A stretch of DNA of 19,201 nt from Bacteroidales bacterium (lineage in GTDB: Bacteria; Bacteroidota; Bacteroidia; Bacteroidales; UBA932): contig SFJA01000031.1 of assembly GCA_004556005.1 (NCBI GenBank), positions 1 to 19,201 on the forward strand, in the 5' to 3' direction. The notes beneath the pieces are model-generated. The model saw only the letters and a program-made list of their open reading frames with translations. It was not told the origin of the DNA and made no database searches. Positions 6,749 to 13,776 of this stretch are shown here, one piece after another. The translations under genes were made by a program, and so were the position numbers. Each line of letters starts with the position of its first letter. The first letter of the stretch is position 1.

Positions 6749-8693
6749 CGAGATAGTAGCCATTCTCGAACGCCCGGAGGTCGAGATGGCCGAGATACGA
6801 CTGGACCTCTGCCCGCTTGACAACGGGGAGATTGAGGAACTGTTTTCCAGCAGCGACACCCCTCTGGTGGCAACCTGCAGGGCTGAGGGCTGTCCCGATG
6901 CGGAACACCGTCTCAGCCTGGCAATCAAGGCCGGGGCACGTTTCGCCGACCTTGAGATAGAAGCTCCGGCAAGCGTCAGCAAGCGTTTCCAGAAACTCTG
7001 CCGCAGCTGCGGAACCGAAATAATAAGGTCCTACCACGACTTCGAAGGCACCCCTGACGAGCATATGCTGCAGATGGCGCTCGCCCGCTGCTTCCGCTAC
7101 GGTGCTGACATCGCCAAAATCGTCACCACCGCCCACAATCACGAAGACGCAGACAGGGTCCTGGGCCTGTACAGCGTGGTTCTGGAAGGCGTTGACTCGC
7201 TGGAAGGCAAGCTGATAGCATTTTCGATGGGAGATCCCGGACGCGAAAGCCGCCTGGAATGCCTTAGAAGAGGGGCGCCGTTTACCTATGCCGCCCTGAG
7301 CAAAGAGGAAGCGACCGCACCGGGACAATGGACAGCAAAGGAGATGTACAAGTCCCTGTACGGCGACAGGAAGGCATATCACGCCGAAGGACTGAGAGTT
7401 CCCGCATCAAAAAGTTTCGCGCAAAGGGCCATACTCGCCGCGGCTCTCGCCGAGGGAACGTCACGACTTGGCGCATACAGCCCTTGCGCCGACTCCGAAT
7501 CCGCAATCTCGCTGGCAAGGCAGCTGGGCGCAGAAGTTTCCATCGAGGACGGAACGCTCGTAATCAAAGGCACGGGACCTTTTAACAAACCACTAAGCAT
7601 CAACAAGTTAAACAGCGGCGAGTCGGGGCTTCTCACACGGCTTGCCATACCTGTCTCCGCAGCAATATGCGAAGGTCCCGTTCTCATCGAAGGACGCGGC
7701 ACCCTGCTCGACAGACCGCTCAAGGGCGCGGGAGCCATTATGGCATCGTACGGAGTGCTGCTGCGCAGCGCTGACCAGGACCGCAGGCACGACAGCAAGG
7801 AATTGTTCATACCTCTGACTGTCAACGGCAGACTGGTCCCGGGCAACGCCGACATCAACGGAAAGGACGGCTCGCAGCTTGTCAGCGGCCTGATGATGGC
7901 TCTCCCGCTCTGCGACAAGGACTCGTATATGTTTGTAAGCGAGCCGAAAAGCATTCCATATATGTACATCACGCTTGACGTGCTCAGGCATTTCGGCATC
8001 AGCACGCGCAGCGAAATGGAAGGAGATGAAAGTCTGGTAGAAGGACAGGACTGGTCCGGATGCACCGGAATCACCTTCAAAATCAAGGGCGGGCAACGCT
8101 ACAAGGCGGCATCGTTCGACATCGAAGGAGACTGGAGCGCCGCGGCAAACTTCCTCGTGGCGGGAAGCATATTTGGCAGCGCCGAGGTTCTTGGACTGGA
8201 CCCCAAATCCCTGCAGGCAGACTTGGAGATCATTGATATTCTGGTAAATGCGGGCGCAGTGGTATCGCAGGTCGAGGACGGCAGCGTATGCGTACGCAAG
8301 GCTCCTCTGGAAGCATTCGAAGTTGACCTCAACCACGCACCGGACCTCTTCCCCATCGTATCGGTGCTGGCTGCATTCTGCTCCGGAGTCTCCCGCATCG
8401 CAGGTGTGGGCAGGCTGGCGACCAAGGAGTCGAACCGGGCGGAGGCGATAGTGCAGATGCTGCAGGCCATGGGCGTGGACGTGAGCATCGAGGGCGACAT
8501 ACTCGCAATTGCGGGCGAGGCGCTCTCTTCCCGCATTCTCCGCGGTCATCTGCTTCACGGAGGGCAGTTTACCTCGCGTCACGACCACCGTATGGTGATG
8601 GCCCTCAAGGTCGCACAGCTCGGCGCGGACTCCCCTGTCATCATCGACGACGAGGACTGCGTCAGCAAGTCCTTCCCAGGATTCAAACTCTGA
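6714..8693 (+). CDS. AroD-AroA fusion: type I 3-dehydroquinate dehydratase with EPSP synthase
   Basis: One 659-residue frame carries two shikimate-pathway enzymes. Residues 1 to about 205 are a type I dehydroquinate dehydratase: MAEIRLDL (25-32), active-site His in SYHDF (H108), Schiff-base Lys in AKIVTT (K135) and SMGDPGRESR (171-180). After a short linker, residues about 222-659 are EPSP synthase, which joins shikimate-3-phosphate and PEP: LRVPASKSFAQR (227-238; K233, R238), SGESGLLTRL (301-310), DGSQLVSGLMMA (385-396), HAPDLFPI (541-548; D544), KESNRAEAI (571-579), DHRMVMA (624-630) and CVSKSFPGF (649-657; K652). Both halves keep their catalytic residues, so both should be active. The product of the first domain is not the substrate of the second; shikimate dehydrogenase and kinase act in between and are not encoded here. 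The start at 6714 fits the usual dehydratase N-terminus and overlaps aroB by 35 bases. Confidence 0.95.
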   Translation: MVCTSIQNKTFDEIVAILERPEVEMAEIRLDLCPLDNGEIEELFSSSDTPLVATCRAEGCPDAEHRLSLAIKAGARFADLEIEAPASVSKRFQKLCRSCGTEIIRSYHDFEGTPDEHMLQMALARCFRYGADIAKIVTTAHNHEDADRVLGLYSVVLEGVDSLEGKLIAFSMGDPGRESRLECLRRGAPFTYAALSKEEATAPGQWTAKEMYKSLYGDRKAYHAEGLRVPASKSFAQRAILAAALAEGTSRLGAYSPCADSESAISLARQLGAEVSIEDGTLVIKGTGPFNKPLSINKLNSGESGLLTRLAIPVSAAICEGPVLIEGRGTLLDRPLKGAGAIMASYGVLLRSADQDRRHDSKELFIPLTVNGRLVPGNADINGKDGSQLVSGLMMALPLCDKDSYMFVSEPKSIPYMYITLDVLRHFGISTRSEMEGDESLVEGQDWSGCTGITFKIKGGQRYKAASFDIEGDWSAAANFLVAGSIFGSAEVLGLDPKSLQADLEIIDILVNAGAVVSQVEDGSVCVRKAPLEAFEVDLNHAPDLFPIVSVLAAFCSGVSRIAGVGRLATKESNRAEAIVQMLQAMGVDVSIEGDILAIAGEALSSRILRGHLLHGGQFTSRHDHRMVMALKVAQLGADSPVIIDDEDCVSKSFPGFKL

Positions 8694-8699
8694 AACGCT

Positions 8700-9542
8700 A
8701 TGGAAACCAAAAGGATATGCGCACTGACGATGTGCCGTAACGACCAATTCTTCCTCCGTCGCTGGGTGCAGTACTACGGTGCTGAACTAGGGCGGGAAAA
8801 CCTGCGCATCTACCTCGACGGCAAAGACCAGGAGACGCCGGCATTCTGCCGCGGAATCAGCGTGACCGCCGTGGACAAGATTCCCGGCAAGGTCGCCGAA
8901 CTCGACCGGCGCAGGAGCAGTTTCCTGTCCGACCGCGCTGCAGAGCTGCTCGCAAGCGGCTACGACCTCGTTATCGGCACCGACACGGACGAATTCCTCA
9001 TTCCCGATCCTGCCCTCGGTCTTTCGCTCTCGCAGTTCCTGAGCAGCAGCGACATACGCGTGTCGGCCTCAGGTCTGGGGGTTGACGTCGGGCAGCGGAT
9101 AGGAGAAGAGGGGGACATTTCGGACGATGCGCCTTTCCTGTCACAGAGGAAGTACGCCAGGCTTTCCACCAGATACACAAAGGCCTGCATCATAGCCAAG
9201 CCTGTCAGATGGGGCAGCGGCTTCCATAGGGTCAAAGGTCATAATTATCACATACTCAAGGACTTGTATCTATTTCATTTTGGATACTTCGATATGGCGC
9301 GCATCAAGGCACGCTTCAACGACAAGTCCCGTATCGAAGGCGGTTGGGAGAAGCATCTCAAGAAAAGGTCCAAAAACATTATGCTCTGCACGCAGCGCAA
9401 GGCTTGGAATTGGGAAGGAGCCGTCAAGTTTGCAAGAATCATGGAAACGGTTTTCAGACCGCCCTATGCCCTCAACAAGCCGTCCCTGCTTGAATTGGCG
9501 GTGATTGCCAGAATCCCGGAAAGATTCAGCAAAACAGTATAG
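8700..9542 (+). CDS. Glycosyltransferase, family 2-like (GT-A fold)
   Basis: A 280-residue protein that reads as a GT2-like enzyme of the group with an N-terminal CRNDQFFLRRWVQYY segment (12-26), comparable to the MVKNE...L..W..HH pattern of the Pfam glyco_tranf_2_4 type. The metal- and nucleotide-sugar-binding motif is GTDTDEFL (93-100; D95, D97). The middle contains VKGHNYHI and LYLFHFGYFD, which fit the acceptor-side half. No signal peptide or membrane segment is obvious, so it probably acts on the cytoplasmic face. It starts six bases after the aroD-aroA stop and is followed by a Stealth-family gene, suggesting a small surface-glycan pair. Donor and acceptor cannot be told from sequence. 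Confidence 0.8.
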   Translation: METKRICALTMCRNDQFFLRRWVQYYGAELGRENLRIYLDGKDQETPAFCRGISVTAVDKIPGKVAELDRRRSSFLSDRAAELLASGYDLVIGTDTDEFLIPDPALGLSLSQFLSSSDIRVSASGLGVDVGQRIGEEGDISDDAPFLSQRKYARLSTRYTKACIIAKPVRWGSGFHRVKGHNYHILKDLYLFHFGYFDMARIKARFNDKSRIEGGWEKHLKKRSKNIMLCTQRKAWNWEGAVKFARIMETVFRPPYALNKPSLLELAVIARIPERFSKTV

Positions 9543-9568
9543 CAAGCCTCATTCAATTTATCAGCGAT

Positions 9569-10567
9569 ATGGAAAATGCAAATCCGGTAGATGCTGTCAT
9601 AACCTGGGTGGACGGCAACGACCCTGCCCACAGGGCACGCAGACGGCAATTTGCACGTCCGGAAGAACTCTCCAACGACTCTATTGCCGGCGACACCCGC
9701 TACACCAGCATAGGCGAAATCAATTACTGTGTTGCTTCGATACTGCGCTTCGCGCCCTGGATCAGGAACGTATTTATAGTCACCGACAAGCAGGACCCGA
9801 AGCTGGAAGAGTATGTAGAGAAACATTTTCCAGGCAGGAGCAGGGACTTGCATATCGTGGACCATAGCGTAGTGTTCCGCGGGATGGAAGAGGCTCTGCC
9901 AGTGTTCAACTCCCTGTCGATAGAAAGTGTGTTGTGGCGCATTCCGGGACTTGCTGAGCGATACATCTATTTTAACGATGACTGCTCCCTGAGCGCCCCC
10001 GTGACACCGGAGGACTTTTATGCCGACAATGGCCTGGTTTGCTACGGGTCCCGGTTCAGCCTGAAGCTGGTAAAGCTGCTTCGGGAGTTGAAGCACCTGA
10101 GGCCCGGACCAAAGGTTTTCGGATTCAAGGACGCGCTCGCCGAAAGCGCAGATGCAATCAACAGATACGAAGAAGGAGGCAAAAAGAAATTCAATCACAT
10201 AGTTCTGTGCGGCCACACACCTCACCCTCAGCTCAGAAGCTTGCTGGAAGGGTTCTTTACCGACCATCCTGATGCATTGAAATCCAATGCCTTCCATCGT
10301 TTCCGCGAACCTTCGCAGTTCAATCCTCAGGAGCTTTGCTACCTGCTCGCCGAGGCAAGGGGGATGCTGAGCCTGCGCCCGCTGAAAGGCGAAGCGCTGT
10401 ATCTCAAACCTAAAAACAAGGAAGGATACGTGGCAGGCAAGATTGCCGGTTTCGAGAGCAATCCCAAGGCAAGATTCTGCTGCCTTAACTCTATCGACTG
10501 CGCGTCAAAAGAGGACCAGGAGCTGATAATCTCCTGGCTCAAAAGAAGAATAGGTCTGCAGGATTAA
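9569..10567 (+). CDS. Stealth-family sugar-phosphate transferase
   Basis: This 332-residue protein has the order of conserved blocks of the Stealth family, which includes capsule hexose-1-phosphate transferases and the catalytic part of GlcNAc-1-phosphotransferase. Block 1 is DAVITWVDGNDPAHRARR (8-25). Block 2 includes YTSIGEINYCVASI (45-58), FAPWIRNVFIVTDKQDP (61-77), PVFNSLSIESVLWRIPGLAE (111-130) and the acidic YIYFNDDCSL (132-141). Block 3 is probably FHRFREPSQFNPQELCYLL further on. No export signal is visible. The gene follows the glycosyltransferase by 26 bases, supporting a role in capsule or LPS phosphosugar assembly. Its TAA lies in a TTAA shared with the convergent aroC gene. The family call is firm; the substrate is unknown. 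Confidence 0.87.
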   Translation: MENANPVDAVITWVDGNDPAHRARRRQFARPEELSNDSIAGDTRYTSIGEINYCVASILRFAPWIRNVFIVTDKQDPKLEEYVEKHFPGRSRDLHIVDHSVVFRGMEEALPVFNSLSIESVLWRIPGLAERYIYFNDDCSLSAPVTPEDFYADNGLVCYGSRFSLKLVKLLRELKHLRPGPKVFGFKDALAESADAINRYEEGGKKKFNHIVLCGHTPHPQLRSLLEGFFTDHPDALKSNAFHRFREPSQFNPQELCYLLAEARGMLSLRPLKGEALYLKPKNKEGYVAGKIAGFESNPKARFCCLNSIDCASKEDQELIISWLKRRIGLQD

Positions 10568-11526
10568 ACGAGGTCTGCCAGCACTATTGCCGTCATCGCT
10601 TCAACTATGACAGGAGTGCGCAGCGCGAAGCAGACATCGTGACGGCCCTTGATCTGAAGGGTATCCATAGCCTCCGTCTTGAAGTTGTAGGTCTGCTGCG
10701 GGCGGGCAATGCTTGCCGTCGGCTTGAACGCCACCCTAAAGACAAGCGGTGCCCCGTTCGTGATGCCCCCGTTGACTCCGCCGGCCCCGTTCTTTGTCGG
10801 TCCGAGCGGCCCGAAAGGGTCGTTGTGCTGCGAACCGCGCATCGAGGCGGCGGCAAAGCCGTCGCCAAATTCGACCCCTCTCACGCCGGGGATAGCGAAT
10901 ATCGCGTGGGCAATCAGGGACTCGACCGAGTCGAAAAAAGGCTCGCCAAGGCCTATAGGAAGGCCGGTGGCGGTGCACTCGACCACGCCGCCGAGAGAGT
11001 CTCCCGCTGCGGCGGTTTCCTTGAGCATTTCGTGCCAGCGCTCCTTGTCCGTGCAGCCTCCTATGCTGATCAGTTCGGCTTTTATGTCAATCCCTTCGAG
11101 CACCTTTTTGGCCACCACGCCTGCGGCGACTATAGGAAGCGTTATGCGTCCGGAAAAATGTCCGCCCCCTCGCGGGTCGTTTGCCCAGTCCCATTTCACT
11201 GCGGCCACATAGTCGGCGTGGCCCGGACGCGGCATCGCATCAAACTGCGAATAGTCTGAAGATCTGGTATTTGCATTGACGAAGGTGATGCAGATCGGCG
11301 CGCCTGTCGTGTGTCCCTCGTAAACTCCGCTGAGTATCTGAGGCTCGTCCGCCTCGCGTCTCGGAGTTGTTCCGGTCGCACCCGGGGCACGGCGGGCAAT
11401 GTCTGCGGCAAAATCCTCCGGGCAGAGTTCCAGACCCTCGGGAACTCCATCAATTACAATACCTATCTGTGGTCCGTGCGACTCGCCGAAGATGGAGACA
11501 CGGAAAATGCGTCCAAAAGTATCCAT
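10564..11526 (-). CDS. aroC: Chorismate synthase
   Basis: AroC removes phosphate from EPSP to make chorismate using reduced FMN, the last shikimate step. From the ATG at 11526 the protein has 320 residues, somewhat short for the family but with all main blocks: FGRIFRVSIFGESHGPQIG (4-22; H17), RRAPGATGTTPRREADEPQ (45-63), RPGHADYVAAVKWDW (100-114; H103), DPRGGGHFSGR, a variable middle, MRGSQHNDPF, NGGITNGAPL, and RHDVCFALRTPVIVEAM near the end. An upstream TTG (11535) lies inside the -7 box and is rejected. It faces the aroB operon tail to tail, so four shikimate activities cluster here on opposite strands. No terminator is visible between the two convergent stops. Confidence 0.96.
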   Translation of the reverse strand: MDTFGRIFRVSIFGESHGPQIGIVIDGVPEGLELCPEDFAADIARRAPGATGTTPRREADEPQILSGVYEGHTTGAPICITFVNANTRSSDYSQFDAMPRPGHADYVAAVKWDWANDPRGGGHFSGRITLPIVAAGVVAKKVLEGIDIKAELISIGGCTDKERWHEMLKETAAAGDSLGGVVECTATGLPIGLGEPFFDSVESLIAHAIFAIPGVRGVEFGDGFAAASMRGSQHNDPFGPLGPTKNGAGGVNGGITNGAPLVFRVAFKPTASIARPQQTYNFKTEAMDTLQIKGRHDVCFALRTPVIVEAMTAIVLADLV

Positions 11527-11531
11527 AGAGG

Positions 11532-11540
11532 GCAAAGATA
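11532..11540 (-). promoter_or_regulatory. -7 box of aroC, nearly leaderless
   Basis: The minus strand reads TATCTTTGC, an exact match to TAnnTTTGC. Only five bases separate it from the aroC ATG at 11526, so transcription should start within a few bases of the start codon and give a leaderless or almost leaderless mRNA. No -33 TTTG is evident at 19-21 bases. Confidence 0.55.
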
Positions 11541-11554
11541 GGAATTATTTTGGT

Positions 11555-11562
11555 TATATTTG
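11555..11562 (+). promoter_or_regulatory. -7 box of the suf operon
   Basis: TATATTTG matches TAnnTTTG exactly and ends 10 bases before the sufB ATG, which predicts a 5' leader of only a few bases. It lies back to back with the aroC -7 box, with 14 bases between them. No good -33 box is visible. Confidence 0.55.
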
Positions 11563-11572
11563 TAGTTTGAAT

Positions 11573-13114
11573 ATGGACGAAACATTAAAGGAACTCGCCT
11601 CTCAAGAATATAAGGAAGGATTTGTCACTGACGTAGAGCAGGAATATATTCCCAAGGGGCTGAACGAGAACATAATAAGGATGATTTCCGAAAAGAAGGG
11701 CGAGCCGGACTGGTTGTTGCAGTTCCGGCTGGACGCTTTCCGGAAATGGCAGATGATGAAGGAACCCGACTGGGGCCACCTCAAGTTGCCGAAGATTGAT
11801 TATCAGGATATTATCTATTGGGCTGCTCCCAAGAAGGACAGCGAGAGGCCGACCGAGATCGACCCCGCGCTGATGGAGACCTTTGACAAACTGGGGATTC
11901 CCCTGCACGAAAGGGAGGTCCTGGCGGGTGTCAAGGCCCCGGGAGCAGGCTATGCGGGCGCGGACACCCGGAATAGCGCGGCAGCGGGCACCACGGACGG
12001 GCTTATGGCCGACAGCGAGTCCGGGCAGCGCAGCGGCGCCGTTGCAGTCGATGCGGTGTTTGACTCGGTAAGCGTTGCGACTACCTACCGCAAAACGCTG
12101 GCAGACAAGGGTATAATCTTCTGCTCCTTCTCCGAGGCCGTGCGCGAGCATCCCGACCTGGTGCGCAAATATCTCGCGAGCGTGGTGCCCGCTTCGGACA
12201 ACTTTTTCGCAGCCCTCAACTCCGCGGTATTTTCCGATGGCTCATTCTGCTACATTCCCAAGGGCGTAAAATGTCCTATGGACCTTTCCTCCTACTTCCG
12301 CATCAATGCAAGCGGCACCGGACAGTTTGAAAGGACGCTGATAATCGCCGACGAGGGCTCTTCGGTAAGTTATATGGAGGGATGCACCGCCCCGATGAGA
12401 GACGAACACCAGCTTCACGCGGCAGTGGTGGAGATAGTTGTCGAGAAAGACGCAGACGTGAGATACAGCACGGTCCAGAACTGGTACCCGGGCGACGCCC
12501 AGGGACGCGGAGGCATACTTAACCTCGTGACCAAGAGAGGCTTATGCAAAGGCAGCGGCTCCCACCTGTCCTGGACCCAGGTCGAAACCGGCTCTGCCGT
12601 TACCTGGAAATACCCGAGCACCGTACTGATGGGCGAGAGGTCCAGTTCCGAATTTTACAGCGTAGCCCTGACGGGCAATTACCAGCAGGCGGACACCGGC
12701 ACCAAGATGATTCACATAGGGCGCGGGACCCGCAGCCGCATAGTTTCCAAGGGCATCAGCGCCGGTCACAGCGAAAACAGCTACCGCGGACTGGTCAGGA
12801 TGAATCCCGGCGCGGTCGGGGCGCGCAACCACTCGCAGTGCGACTCGCTGCTGATCGGTTCGCAGTGCGGCGCGCACACCTTTCCTGTCATACACAATGC
12901 CTGCCCGGGAGCAATCGTGGAGCACGAGGCAACCACCTCAAAAATCAGCGAAGACCAGCTGTTCTACTGCGCACAGAGAGGAATTGCCCCGGAAGATGCA
13001 GTCGGTCTGATAGTGGGCGGTTATGCCCGCGAGGTGCTTTCGCGGCTGCCGATGGAATTTGCAGTGGAAGCGCAGAAACTGCTTTCGGTATCGCTGGAGG
13101 GCGCAGTAGGTTAG
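11573..13114 (+). CDS. sufB: Fe-S cluster assembly scaffold SufB with a 37-residue insertion
   Basis: SufB is the main scaffold of the cytoplasmic SufBCD complex, where Fe-S clusters are built. The ATG at 11573 gives 513 residues; a longer reading from 11399 would run through the promoter and antisense to aroC and is rejected. The N-terminal part is standard (EYIPKGLNENIIRMISEKKG, 24-43; LPKIDYQDIIYWAAPKK, 72-88). After LAGV (117-120) the family normally continues AVDAVFDSVSVATT, but here 37 low-complexity residues rich in Ala, Gly, Ser and Thr intervene (121-157). The core follows: FCSFSEAV, FCYIPKGVKCPMDLSSYFRI, MEGCTAP, SQCDSLLIGSQCGAHTFPVI and VEHEATTSKISEDQLFYC. The Cys in QCGAHT probably corresponds to the essential SufB cysteine of E. 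coli. It is the first gene of the eight-gene operon. No SufS or SufE is encoded in the window. Confidence 0.95.
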   Translation: MDETLKELASQEYKEGFVTDVEQEYIPKGLNENIIRMISEKKGEPDWLLQFRLDAFRKWQMMKEPDWGHLKLPKIDYQDIIYWAAPKKDSERPTEIDPALMETFDKLGIPLHEREVLAGVKAPGAGYAGADTRNSAAAGTTDGLMADSESGQRSGAVAVDAVFDSVSVATTYRKTLADKGIIFCSFSEAVREHPDLVRKYLASVVPASDNFFAALNSAVFSDGSFCYIPKGVKCPMDLSSYFRINASGTGQFERTLIIADEGSSVSYMEGCTAPMRDEHQLHAAVVEIVVEKDADVRYSTVQNWYPGDAQGRGGILNLVTKRGLCKGSGSHLSWTQVETGSAVTWKYPSTVLMGERSSSEFYSVALTGNYQQADTGTKMIHIGRGTRSRIVSKGISAGHSENSYRGLVRMNPGAVGARNHSQCDSLLIGSQCGAHTFPVIHNACPGAIVEHEATTSKISEDQLFYCAQRGIAPEDAVGLIVGGYAREVLSRLPMEFAVEAQKLLSVSLEGAVG

Positions 13115-13140
13115 TTTAAACGATAAGTTAGTCAGTAGAA

Positions 13141-13773
13141 ATGGATTGGATCAATTATACTCTGTTTACCCTGGGGACTGACAGGCCGGTGCTTCTCATC
13201 GACCTCATCACCTCCATACTCGGTCTAGCCTGCGTGTTCCTTGCCGGACGCAGGTCCAAATACAATTTCTGGGTCGGTTATCTCTATACCGCAGCCCTGT
13301 TTGTAATGTTCTGGAACAAAAACCTTTACGCCAGCCTGCTCCTGCAGCCGGTGTCACTGGTAATCAATATCATAGGGCACTACAGATGGACACATCCCAA
13401 AGAGAACGAGCAAAGCAGCAAGGATGCCGGAGCGCTCAAGGTTTCCATGCTCAGCTGGACTGAACGCCTGTTCGCCGTCATCGCCGTGCTCGTCATCGCC
13501 GGCGGCTGGGGCTGGGTACTCGACACTCTTTTTCCTGCCGACCCTCACCCTTATCTAGACACCTGCGTAACCGTTCTGATTCTGGTTGCACAGTATCTGA
13601 GCGCCCAGAAAAAATGGGACTGCTGGGTTGCCTGGCTGCTCGTCAACGTCACTCAGCTTGCGCTGCATCTGTCTGTAGGACACGTCTTTATGCCAATTGT
13701 ATGTTCACTCTACCTTGCCAATGGCATATGGTCGCTGGTAAGTTGGGGAAAAGGTCTCAAAAAAGGAGAATGA
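13141..13773 (+). CDS. pnuC: PnuC-family vitamin transporter (nicotinamide riboside type)
   Basis: A 210-residue inner-membrane protein with about seven hydrophobic segments (roughly 18-35, 42-58, 63-80, 108-127, 138-154, 160-178, 180-200). It follows the PnuC layout: YNFWVGYLYTAALFVMFWNKNLYA (41-64), then LLQPVSLVINIIGHYRW (67-83), and near the end YLDTCVTVLILVAQYLSAQK with WDCWVAWLLVN (159-169). PnuC proteins move nicotinamide riboside by facilitated diffusion; relatives PnuT and PnuX carry thiamine or riboflavin, and the sequence alone does not settle the substrate. No riboswitch is visible in the 26-base gap before it. It sits unexpectedly between sufB and sufC; its stop is three bases before the sufC ATG, so it is clearly co-transcribed. 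Confidence 0.85.
   Translation: MDWINYTLFTLGTDRPVLLIDLITSILGLACVFLAGRRSKYNFWVGYLYTAALFVMFWNKNLYASLLLQPVSLVINIIGHYRWTHPKENEQSSKDAGALKVSMLSWTERLFAVIAVLVIAGGWGWVLDTLFPADPHPYLDTCVTVLILVAQYLSAQKKWDCWVAWLLVNVTQLALHLSVGHVFMPIVCSLYLANGIWSLVSWGKGLKKGE
13763..13768 (+). promoter_or_regulatory. Shine-Dalgarno site of sufC
   Basis: AAGGAG lies eight bases before the sufC ATG at 13777, inside the last codons of pnuC. Strong Shine-Dalgarno sites are often missing in Bacteroidota, so this clear one supports the start and suggests sufC is strongly translated. Confidence 0.65.
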
Positions 13774-13776
13774 TTT

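Noticed and set aside
5948..6982. Minus-strand frame of 344 residues
   Set aside because: It spans antisense parts of aroB and aroD-aroA and has no protein-family features.
7608..8747. Long minus-strand frame of 379 residues
   Set aside because: It lies antisense to aroD-aroA and shows no family motif.
11399..11572. N-terminal extension of SufB by 58 residues from an upstream in-frame start
   Set aside because: The extension runs antisense to aroC and through the promoter, has no SufB-like sequence, and the ATG at 11573 matches the usual SufB N-terminus.
11933..12043. Intein in SufB, since SufB is a known intein host
   Set aside because: The insertion has only 37 low-complexity residues with no Cys/Ser start, HN end or splicing motifs, far below even mini-intein size.
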